Assembly: GCA_947453195.1 (NCBI GenBank)
Contig: CANGFO010000009.1
Span: 1 to 64,000 of the forward strand
Reading direction: 5' to 3'
From: Flavobacteriaceae bacterium
GTDB lineage: Bacteria > Bacteroidota > Bacteroidia > Flavobacteriales > Flavobacteriaceae
DNA: 64,000 nt
Under the pieces are notes generated by a model, which was given only the letters and a program-made list of their open reading frames with translations, made no database searches and was not told the DNA's origin. Within the stretch, counting starts at the first letter, position 1; every line of letters starts with the position of its first letter. Of the stretch, positions 34,567 through 43,443 are shown in pieces. A program made the position numbers and the translations under genes.

Positions 34567-35583
34567 TTATTGTAACACCTCAATCCATTGGTATTTCACT
34601 TTTTGCCAGTCATAATTCTCACTGTTTTTTCGAGCTTCGGAGATTATACTATTAGTGTAATCCAAGTTATGCATTAGTTTTTTAATAGCGTTGCTCATCG
34701 CTAGATGCTCCTCCTTATTTACTAAAATTGCATTTTTTCCATCTTCTAATAAAAAGGATATACCTCCCACATTGGTAGAAACCACCGGCAAACCTAAAGC
34801 CATTGCTTCAAGAAGGGAGACCGGCATATTATCAAAATTAGAAGTATTAATGAAAAAATTATGTTGTTTTGATAAAGAAATCCATTCTGATTTAGAGAGC
34901 AATCCGGTATAATTCACTTTTAATTTTAGATCCTTGACTAATAATTCACATTCTTTTTTATAATTTATTGTATCCGGACCAACCATTGTAAGTGATGCGT
35001 TGGGAAACTCTTTTTTTAATTCAAATAATACCCTAATTGCCATTTTTGGATTATAAATTGGCGAAAATGAACGAACCCAAAGTAACTTTGGCTCATCAAA
35101 ATTTCGAGTAGTAAATTCGTAATTTTCAATTTCTAAAACATTTGGGATAGAAATTAAATTCTTCGAATATTTTGAAGTAAAAATCGAAAATAAATAATTG
35201 GAAGGCGCTACATTTTTATATGAATTCTTAAAAATCAAATCGCATATCCATGGATTTGTATTTAATCTATGAGGCAAATTTCCACCGTGAAGAATTGGAA
35301 TGTACTTTAAATTCAATAGGCGACATATCTGACTTACAAAAAAAGCATACCAAAAATTCAAGGTACTATAGGTATCTATAAGAACATAATCTACTTTTCG
35401 AGAGTAATAAATGGTTGAAAAAACCATATTAAGTAATCGAAGAAAACTATTTTTATTGGAAGAAGATTTGTAAATAACATAACCTTCTGATGAAAGTAAA
35501 CCTCCCAAAGTTTCCATTATAGTTTGAGAATACCCTTTATTAGACAGGTTGTTTCCTATATATAATATTGTCTTATTTTGCAT
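34567..35583 (-). CDS. Glycosyltransferase family 4 protein
   Basis: A GT-B fold retaining glycosyltransferase of about 338 residues from the ATG at 35583. The frame also has an ATG at 35595, overlapping the polymerase gene by 23 bases. The C-terminal donor-binding half has FFINTSNFDNMPVSLLEAMALGLPVVSTNVGG with the E-x7-E-like pattern. It contains a Gly-rich N-terminal loop (ILYIGNNLSNKG) and ILHGGNLPHRL. It would add one sugar of the repeat unit at the cytoplasmic membrane face. Donor and linkage cannot be assigned. Confidence 0.9.
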   Translation of the reverse strand: MQNKTILYIGNNLSNKGYSQTIMETLGGLLSSEGYVIYKSSSNKNSFLRLLNMVFSTIYYSRKVDYVLIDTYSTLNFWYAFFVSQICRLLNLKYIPILHGGNLPHRLNTNPWICDLIFKNSYKNVAPSNYLFSIFTSKYSKNLISIPNVLEIENYEFTTRNFDEPKLLWVRSFSPIYNPKMAIRVLFELKKEFPNASLTMVGPDTINYKKECELLVKDLKLKVNYTGLLSKSEWISLSKQHNFFINTSNFDNMPVSLLEAMALGLPVVSTNVGGISFLLEDGKNAILVNKEEHLAMSNAIKKLMHNLDYTNSIISEARKNSENYDWQKVKYQWIEVLQ

Positions 35584-36892
35584 CAAATCGAACATTTAAC
35601 AAGGCTAGAGCATATATAAAACTTGGGGCTGCTGTTCGCATTGCCGCATGATTTATAGTAAGTAGCCAAAAAATAATGAATGAAAATAAAAATATATTTT
35701 GCTTATTACTAAAATAAAGTAGAATTGGAGTTATTAATATTATCAGAAGTCCAATAATTCCAAGTGAACCATGCTCAGCCATCATTCGTGTAATTTCATT
35801 ATGCGAAGCAGTAACATAGCCATTTTTTTCAGTTCTTATTTCGGTTCCTTTCCCAACACCTATTCCAAAATAAGGACTATCTAAAAACATGTTTATTTCA
35901 TCAGTTGCCAATTCGGTTCTACCAGAAAACTTATCTTTCTTTTCAACTCCATAAGCATTTTGACCTGCATATCTTTTATTAATCAATCCATCTGTTAAAA
36001 AGGAAGTGTAAGTCCAGGTAATAAAAAAGAAAACACTAAAAATTAGTAATAATATATTGATTTTTAACTTACCGCTATGTCTAGAATGGATGTAAATAAA
36101 GAAAATAAAAACTGTAATCATTGCAAATGCAGTCATCATCCCCCCACGAGAAAACGTTAAAAATCCTCGATAACTAAAATAAAATGCAATAAAAATATTA
36201 ATGATAAATAATAAAATTGATTTTGAATACAGTACACTTCGCACAAAAAAAACAAACATTCCAAGTCCAAAAATAGTTGCAACTTGATTAGGCCCAAAAC
36301 CTCCCGATAAATCAGTATTAGAACCCGTTCCCATCAATGCTGATTTAATATCTTCTGTATAAAGCGAGGTATAAACTGCCATAGAAATTATGGGCAAACC
36401 AATCAAAAGCAACAAGTTACCAACTTCCAAAATTGAAATTCTTTTTCCAATTGCATAAATTGAAGCTATCCCTAAACATATAGGACCCGATATATTAAAG
36501 GCAATTTTATTCTTAAAATCCATATCATAAGATATGGAATCGCTTGCAATGATTAAGGAAGGAATTAGTAAAACTAAAAAAATCCAAAAAGGGGTTGCCA
36601 ATTTTGAAAATCCAGAAAACATCATGCCTAATATCATAAAAAAAATAATAGAATATTTACCAAATTCATGATTTGGGGCGGCATCAGTCATTCTCAAAAA
36701 AACTTCACTCCCTACAATATAGGAACAAACATAAAGTACTTCGTTATTCTTATTTTGGGTTTTAATTAATAGTAGTAGCCCCACAATTAAAATTAAATAA
36801 CCGTATATTTTTGCAATAAATGGAACATAAAAAACTCCAATTCCTAAAAGAAAATGAATAAAAAGTAGCGCTAAATAATTTTTTGTTGGCAT
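35573..36892 (-). CDS. O-antigen ligase/polymerase-like (Wzy-type) membrane protein
   Basis: About 439 residues from the ATG at 36892 (an upstream ATG at 36922 would overlap the preceding gene by 25 bases). It has ten to twelve membrane helices and a large periplasmic loop (about 315-375) holding SGRTELATDEINMFLDSPYFGIGVGKG, typical of the Wzy_C/O-antigen ligase family (the GIG-G motif), and ASHNEITRMMAEHG. It probably polymerises repeat units in the periplasm. It sits among glycosyltransferases in the middle of the operon; no Wzx partner is encoded in the window. Confidence 0.88.
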   Translation of the reverse strand: MPTKNYLALLFIHFLLGIGVFYVPFIAKIYGYLILIVGLLLLIKTQNKNNEVLYVCSYIVGSEVFLRMTDAAPNHEFGKYSIIFFMILGMMFSGFSKLATPFWIFLVLLIPSLIIASDSISYDMDFKNKIAFNISGPICLGIASIYAIGKRISILEVGNLLLLIGLPIISMAVYTSLYTEDIKSALMGTGSNTDLSGGFGPNQVATIFGLGMFVFFVRSVLYSKSILLFIINIFIAFYFSYRGFLTFSRGGMMTAFAMITVFIFFIYIHSRHSGKLKINILLLIFSVFFFITWTYTSFLTDGLINKRYAGQNAYGVEKKDKFSGRTELATDEINMFLDSPYFGIGVGKGTEIRTEKNGYVTASHNEITRMMAEHGSLGIIGLLIILITPILLYFSNKQNIFLFSFIIFWLLTINHAAMRTAAPSFIYALALLNVRFDAK

Positions 36893-36897
36893 TACAA

Positions 36898-37977
36898 TTA
36901 CGTAAATAGATTTGAAATCCAAGAAATATATTTATTTATTACAACAGACTCTGAATAATTATTTTTAATGGTATCATGCAGATTCTCTCCAAATTTAACT
37001 CTTAATTGTTCGTCTTCAAGCAAAATGGAAAGATTTTTTGAAAATTCAGAAACAGAATTATTTTCTGATAGAAATCCTGAATTTTGATGTTTAATAACAT
37101 AAGATATTTGTCCAACATTAGTAGCAACAACAGGTTTTTTACACATACCAAATTCTAATAAAGACACGGGCAATCCCTCAGAAATTGAAGTAAAAACACC
37201 AACATCCGATTGAGAAATGCAATTTTCAATATCTTCTTTAGCACCATAAATAAAAATCACATTTTCTAGATGATATTGCTTAATTCGTTCTTTAATTGAA
37301 AAAGAATAAGCATCATACAAATCACTTCCAACGAGGTGAAAAGTCCATTCTGGAAACTTCTTATGAATACCATTTACAACCTCTACCAACATTAAATGAT
37401 TTTTTTGAGGGCGTAAATTAGCTACATACAACACGCGTTTACCCGCTATTCCATTCAATTTAGTTTCTCGAAGAGTGCTTTTATTTTCTGGAATGAAATT
37501 TTGTAAATAAAAGATTTTATTACAAAACAAATTCTTTTTAGACCAAGTCTCCAATTCCGAACTAACGGCCATTACACCCGTAAAGAAAAAAGAAAAAAGA
37601 CGAATAAAAAAAGCATCTTCCCTATTGGTAGTAACAAATTTCCCATAATGATCATGCCAAATTATATGAATTTTTGGATGAAATATTTTCAGTAAACAAG
37701 CCAAGAAAAACGAACTCGAATGCGCTTGAATGATTTGAATTCTATTAGCAACACAATATTCTTTCAGTTTTAAAACTGCCTTAAAATCAACAGTTTTCTT
37801 TTTATTTAAAAACAAATACGAAATATCAGAATGAATATATTTTCTTAAGCTCCCTTCTTTTCGAGTGACAACTAATCCTGAAAATTCAATGGTTTTAGCC
37901 ATCGAATTTGCAAAAGTAACAGCCATCTTTTCGGCCCCACCAAAATCTAAAGAATCAATAAGTTGCACTATTCGCAT
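36898..37977 (-). CDS. Glycosyltransferase family 4 protein
   Basis: A 359-residue GT-B transferase. The N-terminus IVQLIDSLDFGGAEKMAVTFAN is a classic GT4 acceptor-side start (GGAE motif). The C-terminal donor half has VLYVANLRPQKNH and GVFTSISEGLPVSLLEFGMCKKPVVATNVGQI. Its start overlaps the end of the upstream glycosyltransferase by 10 bases. It probably acts on a lipid-linked oligosaccharide; the sugar is unknown. Confidence 0.92.
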   Translation of the reverse strand: MRIVQLIDSLDFGGAEKMAVTFANSMAKTIEFSGLVVTRKEGSLRKYIHSDISYLFLNKKKTVDFKAVLKLKEYCVANRIQIIQAHSSSFFLACLLKIFHPKIHIIWHDHYGKFVTTNREDAFFIRLFSFFFTGVMAVSSELETWSKKNLFCNKIFYLQNFIPENKSTLRETKLNGIAGKRVLYVANLRPQKNHLMLVEVVNGIHKKFPEWTFHLVGSDLYDAYSFSIKERIKQYHLENVIFIYGAKEDIENCISQSDVGVFTSISEGLPVSLLEFGMCKKPVVATNVGQISYVIKHQNSGFLSENNSVSEFSKNLSILLEDEQLRVKFGENLHDTIKNNYSESVVINKYISWISNLFT

Positions 37978-39092
37978 GGTCTCAAAATTTTAATTAGCTC
38001 CTTTTCAAACTTTTCAATAGTAAAACCACGAGACCATGAAATAGCAGCAATTCTCCGTTTTTCATAATCGGATTTATCCTCAATTAATTTGGTAATTAAT
38101 TTACAGCTTTCAACTAGGGAATCATTTAAAATAATTCCTCTTTTTCCATAATCGAGCATATTTGTCACACACGAAACGGAACTTGCAATAGGTAAGCATC
38201 CCCAAAACATGGCTTCAGCAACCACTTTAGGCCAACCTTCACTTTTAGAAAATAATATTAAAAAATGGCTATTTTGGTATACTTGTTTTAAAGTTTCTTT
38301 ATCCTGTGCACCTTTCAAAAAAACCTTCATTTGCAAGGACTCTTTAACTATATAGGCTTCCAACTTTTCTCGTTCTGGACCATCTCCATAAATGGATAGT
38401 TCTACATTTGGGAAATGTGGTATTAAATTTTCAATGATTTGAATTGCCTTTAGTGGCTGTTTTCCACTAACTAAATTACCAACAAAAACAAATTTAATTT
38501 TGTCTTCCCAAATTTTTGTTTGCAATGGAAATGTCTCGGTATCGGCATAAGTTGCAGTAAAAAAAGACTTGCAATTTTTAGTAAAATTGTTCCATTTACC
38601 ATAAACTAAGACCTGCATTCTTTTAGTTAACAACGTATTACGCAAGATAAATTTTTGCAATTGATAACTAAGTGGTTGACTTGATTGTGGATCCCAATTT
38701 CCTGCATATTTGGCACTTTTACATTTAAATGGAAAAAACAACTGAACTAGGCTACCCAATAATCCCATATTTCCTGGACATCTTAAATGAATATGATCTG
38801 CAGAAAATATAGCTCCAAATAGTTTCCAAATGATAATTGGAATACTAAAAATTGCTTTAAAACTTTCTTTACCATTTATAAAGGAAAATTCCGGAACTGG
38901 AATGAATTTTATTGATTTTGAAACATATTCTTGTTGTAATTGAGTAACTACGTCCTTTTTTAATGGAGCAATAATAGTAACCGAATCCACATGGCGTAAC
39001 CAAACATTCATCTCATTTACATAAGGTGAATAAGCAAAAAAGTCGTTGCCTTTTTGAGTATGAACTACGTGAGTGACAATTAAAAACTTCAC
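37968..39092 (-). CDS. Glycosyltransferase family 4 protein
   Basis: A 374-residue GT-B transferase. Donor-side segments are KFVFVGNLVSGKQPLKAIQI and FLILFSKSEGWPKVVAEAMFWGCLPIAS, the E-x7-E region being slightly unusual (EGWPKVVAEAM). The N-terminal domain starts MKFLIVTHVVHTQKGNDFFAYSPYVNEMN, a form I associate with surface-polysaccharide transferases of Bacteroidetes. It lies five bases downstream of the next transferase gene and overlaps the following one by 10 bases. Confidence 0.9.
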   Translation of the reverse strand: MKFLIVTHVVHTQKGNDFFAYSPYVNEMNVWLRHVDSVTIIAPLKKDVVTQLQQEYVSKSIKFIPVPEFSFINGKESFKAIFSIPIIIWKLFGAIFSADHIHLRCPGNMGLLGSLVQLFFPFKCKSAKYAGNWDPQSSQPLSYQLQKFILRNTLLTKRMQVLVYGKWNNFTKNCKSFFTATYADTETFPLQTKIWEDKIKFVFVGNLVSGKQPLKAIQIIENLIPHFPNVELSIYGDGPEREKLEAYIVKESLQMKVFLKGAQDKETLKQVYQNSHFLILFSKSEGWPKVVAEAMFWGCLPIASSVSCVTNMLDYGKRGIILNDSLVESCKLITKLIEDKSDYEKRRIAAISWSRGFTIEKFEKELIKILRPCE

Positions 39093-39097
39093 AGCAA

Positions 39098-40243
39098 TTA
39101 GGAAATTAACTTCGTGTAAAAATCAATATTTTCTTGAATAATGGTAGCTAAAGCGTATTTATCAATTACACTCTGCCTTGCCTTTTTACAAATTACGGCA
39201 ACTTTTTCCTCATTTGAAAATGCCCAAATAATTTGCTCTGCAATATCTTCAACATCAAAAGGATTGCATAATAATCCATTTTCAAAACTCGTAATAGTCT
39301 CTGGACCTGGTCCTTGATTTGTAAAAATAACTAATTTCTCCATCGCCATTGCTTCGGGAGCTACTAGACCTTGTGTTTCCATATGAGATGGAAAAACGCA
39401 AACTTGTGCCTTTGCGTATACCTCTGGAATGACTTCATAATTTACAGGTCCGCGAAAAAAAACATCCTTAGCACTGCTTCCAAGTTTTGGTATTTCAGTT
39501 TCTTGAAGCATTTCAATATAGGATTTTCCATTTGGAAAAAGCCAATCACGGCCATAAATTTCTAAAGTTGAATTAGGGAATTTTTCCTTAATTATTGGAA
39601 ACGATTGAATCAATTGACGTACCCCTTTTTTTTCACAAACAGTGCCTACAAAAACAATACTATGTTGTTTAGCAAGTATAGCTGTAGGTGAAAAAAAATC
39701 AACATCTATTGGAGAACAAATTAGTGCGACTTGTTTATTATTGAAACTTAAAAACTTTTTAGTATGTGTTTTAACATATTCAGAAACGGATATAAAAGCA
39801 TCTGCTTTTTTAAAAGACAATTTTTCTTGGAACCCTTTCCAAAAATTAATTTTTCTGTTTTCTGCTTCTGCAAAAAAATGGTGTCCACCATGCAATCGAA
39901 TGACGTATTTTACTCCGGGAAGTTTATTTAAAAATGCCAATTCTAATTCGGCTGATTCAATAATGTCAATTGGAAGTTCCTTATGAATTTGAGCAATTTT
40001 TTTATTCATTGCTTTTAATCCAAAATACCAACTCAACCACTTTACATTTTTATAACCCAACCTGTAAATTTGCACTCCTTGGTCTTCTTGATAATCATCT
40101 TGATAATCATAACTCAAACCCAAAACGGTAACTTTAACACCTTGAGCTACTAATTTTGGAGCGAAAGTTTTTAAAAAACTTCCTATTCCGCCATGAGCGA
40201 AACCAGTTTTTGGATATTCGTGGGTTATTAAACAGAGGTGCAT
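39098..40243 (-). CDS. Glycosyltransferase family 4 protein
   Basis: A 381-residue GT-B transferase. The N-terminus MHLCLITHEYPKTGFAHGGIGSFLKTFAPKL carries the Gly-rich acceptor loop (HGGIG). The donor half shows IVFVGTVCEKKGVRQLI, the long EIYGRDW strand and CVFPSHMETQGLVAPEAMAMEKLVIFTNQGPGPE. Its start overlaps the preceding orphan gene by 16 bases. Role in the repeat unit is inferred from context. Confidence 0.92.
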   Translation of the reverse strand: MHLCLITHEYPKTGFAHGGIGSFLKTFAPKLVAQGVKVTVLGLSYDYQDDYQEDQGVQIYRLGYKNVKWLSWYFGLKAMNKKIAQIHKELPIDIIESAELELAFLNKLPGVKYVIRLHGGHHFFAEAENRKINFWKGFQEKLSFKKADAFISVSEYVKTHTKKFLSFNNKQVALICSPIDVDFFSPTAILAKQHSIVFVGTVCEKKGVRQLIQSFPIIKEKFPNSTLEIYGRDWLFPNGKSYIEMLQETEIPKLGSSAKDVFFRGPVNYEVIPEVYAKAQVCVFPSHMETQGLVAPEAMAMEKLVIFTNQGPGPETITSFENGLLCNPFDVEDIAEQIIWAFSNEEKVAVICKKARQSVIDKYALATIIQENIDFYTKLIS

Positions 40244-41640
40244 AAAGTAATTATTTCATTTGCTAAGGTACTACTATTATTTTGCAGCGGATGCCTTACA
40301 ATTTTTTGTATCCATTTCATTCTATCTTCTCCCGTATTTTCAGGGTTATTAATTGCCCGCTGAATTTTATCTTGAAACTCTTCTTTACTATTAATCCATT
40401 CTACTGCATTTAAATTTTGCATACTTCTAAAATGTTGAAAATCAAAAACATCTTTCACTTTAAAAGAAGAATTCTCAATAGGATCATAATTTAAATACAA
40501 ACAAGGTTTATTAAAAACAGCAAAATCATGTGCCATGGTACTTCCTAAATTTACTACCACATCACTATGTAAAACCGTATTAACCAATAAGCCGATATCT
40601 AAAAAACTAGGATAAATTTCAGTAAAAGTATTTTGATCAGAAGAGGCTATACGCCAATCAGGATGAATTGGAAACAATAAATTTGGATACTTATTCATAA
40701 CGGAATCAAACCGGCTTGACAAATCTACTGGGCATCTCCTAAAAAGAATTTGTGGCTGGATAATTTCCTCTATTTTACTAATTTCTTCACACAGGTCTTC
40801 TAAATATTGTGCTTCATATGGGGAAGAAGCATCATTGGCAGAAAAACAAACGGTCCTTTTATTTGAATCTAAATTATAGGCAGCAAAAAAATCTTGTTTT
40901 GTTAATTGAAATTTATCATTGAAATAAAACTCGAATTGTGGGGTTCCAACCACTTTAATGTTAATACTTTTGATTTCTGGATATACGGTTTCCAATTCTA
41001 ATTTCATCAAATCAGACCAAACAAAATAGGAATCATATCGAGAAATCAATCTTGCTTTTGGAATATTATCCCAAGAAAAAATAACCGTGCCATTTTTGAT
41101 TTTCAAATTCTTAGCAGCCGCAATTATTGGCGCGGTTGTTACAGCACGCTGATGCAAATTCAAAATATAATCTGGCTTTAGTTTTGCAAGTTCTGTTTCA
41201 ACTAGCTTAGTAGCAGAATTATTCAAAATAGAAGCATCATACTCTTTTTCTATTTTCAAAATCCAGGAATATCTTTTAGAAATACATAATCCTAATAATT
41301 CAGAAATACGAAGTAATAAAACACGCTTATAACTTGTAGAATTACCATTCCAAAATTGCAGTATAGTCTTGTTTTTTAATGTTTTAGCATTATACAATAA
41401 GCGAGCATAAGCACAACTTTCTCGGGCAATTCTAGATAAAATACCCTCTTTAAAATTCGGAATAATGCGGTATTCGGAAATAAAATCTCCTTGAATATTT
41501 TGAATTTCTTGTAGGGCTGGAATAGGTATTTGATGGTATAGAATTACTTCAAAATTAGCTTGATGTAGTTCTTTAATGAAGTCGGAATAAATATAGTTTC
41601 GAACGGCAACACCATCAGGAACTAACAATACTATTTTCAT
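40228..41640 (-). CDS. Unassigned GT-B-like protein of the polysaccharide operon
   Basis: A 470-residue soluble protein; I cannot place it in a named family. It starts MKIVLLVPDGVAVRNYIYSDF. Its C-terminal half reads like a nucleotide-sugar or CDP-polyol transferase fold (VCFSANDASSPYEAQYLEDL, ILFRRCPVD, then HSDVVVNLGSTMAHDFAVFNKPCLYLNYDP), reminiscent of CDP-glycerol glycerophosphotransferases and capsule Kdo-type transferases. The middle has IFSWDNIPKARLISRYDSYFVWS. It overlaps the next GT4 gene by 16 bases. It is one candidate for a missing specialised transferase such as the one that adds sialic acid (inference). Confidence 0.75.
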   Translation of the reverse strand: MKIVLLVPDGVAVRNYIYSDFIKELHQANFEVILYHQIPIPALQEIQNIQGDFISEYRIIPNFKEGILSRIARESCAYARLLYNAKTLKNKTILQFWNGNSTSYKRVLLLRISELLGLCISKRYSWILKIEKEYDASILNNSATKLVETELAKLKPDYILNLHQRAVTTAPIIAAAKNLKIKNGTVIFSWDNIPKARLISRYDSYFVWSDLMKLELETVYPEIKSINIKVVGTPQFEFYFNDKFQLTKQDFFAAYNLDSNKRTVCFSANDASSPYEAQYLEDLCEEISKIEEIIQPQILFRRCPVDLSSRFDSVMNKYPNLLFPIHPDWRIASSDQNTFTEIYPSFLDIGLLVNTVLHSDVVVNLGSTMAHDFAVFNKPCLYLNYDPIENSSFKVKDVFDFQHFRSMQNLNAVEWINSKEEFQDKIQRAINNPENTGEDRMKWIQKIVRHPLQNNSSTLANEIITLCTSV

Positions 41641-41661
41641 AATAACATGCTAAACAACCGA

Positions 41662-42402
41662 TTACTTTTGGGCAATAAAAATTAAATTATTGTATCCTTT
41701 TTTTCTATTGTATTTACTATTTTTTAACTGATGGTATTCTTCCAATGAATATATTTCTATATTTCGGAAAGACCCCTTTTGAATATCTTGTAACAATTCT
41801 TTCTTGGTGTAATAATACCCTTTTAATTTATATCCGTGGAAATTAATTTCTCTAATACCAGCCTTTTCACCATAAATAAAAGAAAAGATATTTCTAATTT
41901 TAAAAAACATAGTTTTAAAAAAAGTTCCTTCTTGATTATGAACAGTCCCAACAACGACCCCATTAGGTTTTAAAATTTGATAGGCATTATTAAAAATAGT
42001 AATTCGATCCTGTTTAGAAATAACATACGTCATCATACTATTAAAAAAAGTAACTAACTCAAAAGAATTAGAAACTTTATTATATTCTATTGCATCAATA
42101 GCAAGGGTTTCAGTTATAGAGTTTAATTTCCAAAGCTTAAGGTTTTCATCACACTTTGCAATCATATTTTTAGAAATGTCGCTTGCAACTATTTGAGAAG
42201 GCTGGTAAAATTGAGCTATAGATTCAATTTCTCTTCCTGTACCACACCCAAAGATTTTAATTTTCTGGATAGTGCCAAAAGCCGCATACAATTGCTTCGC
42301 TTTTTCCATCATAAACAATTCAAAATCACTGGAGTTTTTTATGATGTTTTGCGACTCAATTACATTTTCTTTTTCCCAAAAATCTTTATTTTCAATATGC
42401 AT
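41662..42402 (-). CDS. Class I SAM-dependent methyltransferase
   Basis: A 246-residue Rossmann-fold methyltransferase. Motif I is IKIFGCGTGREIESIA (about 48-63), followed by IVASDISKNMIAKCDENL (motif II) and SFELVTFFNSMMTYV (motif III/IV). It probably methylates a sugar or a precursor of the repeat unit; the substrate is unknown. It ends 21 bases before the orphan gene and starts immediately after the FemAB-like gene (no gap), all within the polysaccharide operon. Confidence 0.88.
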   Translation of the reverse strand: MHIENKDFWEKENVIESQNIIKNSSDFELFMMEKAKQLYAAFGTIQKIKIFGCGTGREIESIAQFYQPSQIVASDISKNMIAKCDENLKLWKLNSITETLAIDAIEYNKVSNSFELVTFFNSMMTYVISKQDRITIFNNAYQILKPNGVVVGTVHNQEGTFFKTMFFKIRNIFSFIYGEKAGIREINFHGYKLKGYYYTKKELLQDIQKGSFRNIEIYSLEEYHQLKNSKYNRKKGYNNLIFIAQK

Positions 42403-43443
42403 TTACTTGCTTTTAAAAACCGATAATAATCGTGCAATTCTTTTTTTATGTGGTTTCATATATTTTTCAAAGTAAAGAAAAATTGCGAACAAATTGGAAT
42501 TAATTATTTTATAATATTTTGAGTTTTCAAATAGAATTTCCTGGGCATTAAAATCTCTTTTAAAAGCAACAACTCCTTCAGACCCTCCTAATGAAATGTT
42601 ATACCCGATACAATTTTCTGAAATTGCTAATTTTAGTGCTTCCCATTGTAAAAAATGCCCAACTAATAAATCGGGGGTTTCTTTCTTGGTCCCACCAAAT
42701 ACGTAGGTGTAAAAATTACCAGATTTTACAATGAAAATCGCACCCTTTACCTCCGAATCTTTATAGGCTACAATAAATTTTGCTCTGTTCTTTTTAATTA
42801 GATTCAAAATTGTAGCTTGTATTTCGTTCCAATTTCGAGAAGCATAATTCCTTTCGAAAGCATTTGCTATAATCAATTGATAGGCCTTTTCAATTTCATC
42901 CTTATCGGATAAAAAAGCTACTGAAAGTCCTTTTCGATTCGAACTGCGAATATCTCTTCGTGCTGAAGATTTGAAATTTAGTAATAATGCCTCTGATTCG
43001 GAATACTTTTTTAAATCAATCCAATTCAATCCTTTTGGCACATAAATATAGTTGAATAATTGTCCGGGGTGGAAATCATTTAGAGAAGCGATTGACAAAT
43101 TATTATTTAAAGAAATTTGACAATAACAAGCTTTGAGCGCTGCGGCTCTTTTTGGAACTAAATGAATTAATTCTTCAATTAAACTAGCCTCAGAATCACT
43201 GGCTATAGGACCAACTGGCAGTATATAAAACTTAAAAATTCCAACTTTTGCAATTAGTGCACAATACCCACCAAGAATAACTTCCTCTTTTAGAAAAAGA
43301 CACAACTCAAAATCAAATCCATAGGAGGAATATGAATTTGCCCAATCAGACAATTGTAAATAATATCCATAGGAATTATTTAAAACAAATTCATCCCATT
43401 TATCTAGCCATTGCTGTTCTTTTGTAAAAATAGGCTGCCTCAT
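42403..43443 (-). CDS. FemAB/GNAT-like acyltransferase
   Basis: A 346-residue protein of the FemAB-like acyltransferase group (double GNAT fold). It shows NFKSSARRDIRSSNRKGLSV (about 156-175) with the typical Arg-rich loop before the second GNAT domain, GAIFIVKSGNFYTYVFGGTK, and GYNISLGGSEGVVAFKRDFNA near the end. FemAB-type enzymes in polysaccharide loci may add amino acids or acyl groups to sugars (inference). Its start overlaps the stop of the deacetylase-like gene by 4 bases. A second FemAB domain occurs in the fusion at 52106. Confidence 0.82.
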   Translation of the reverse strand: MRQPIFTKEQQWLDKWDEFVLNNSYGYYLQLSDWANSYSSYGFDFELCLFLKEEVILGGYCALIAKVGIFKFYILPVGPIASDSEASLIEELIHLVPKRAAALKACYCQISLNNNLSIASLNDFHPGQLFNYIYVPKGLNWIDLKKYSESEALLLNFKSSARRDIRSSNRKGLSVAFLSDKDEIEKAYQLIIANAFERNYASRNWNEIQATILNLIKKNRAKFIVAYKDSEVKGAIFIVKSGNFYTYVFGGTKKETPDLLVGHFLQWEALKLAISENCIGYNISLGGSEGVVAFKRDFNAQEILFENSKYYKIINSNLFAIFLYFEKYMKPHKKRIARLLSVFKSK

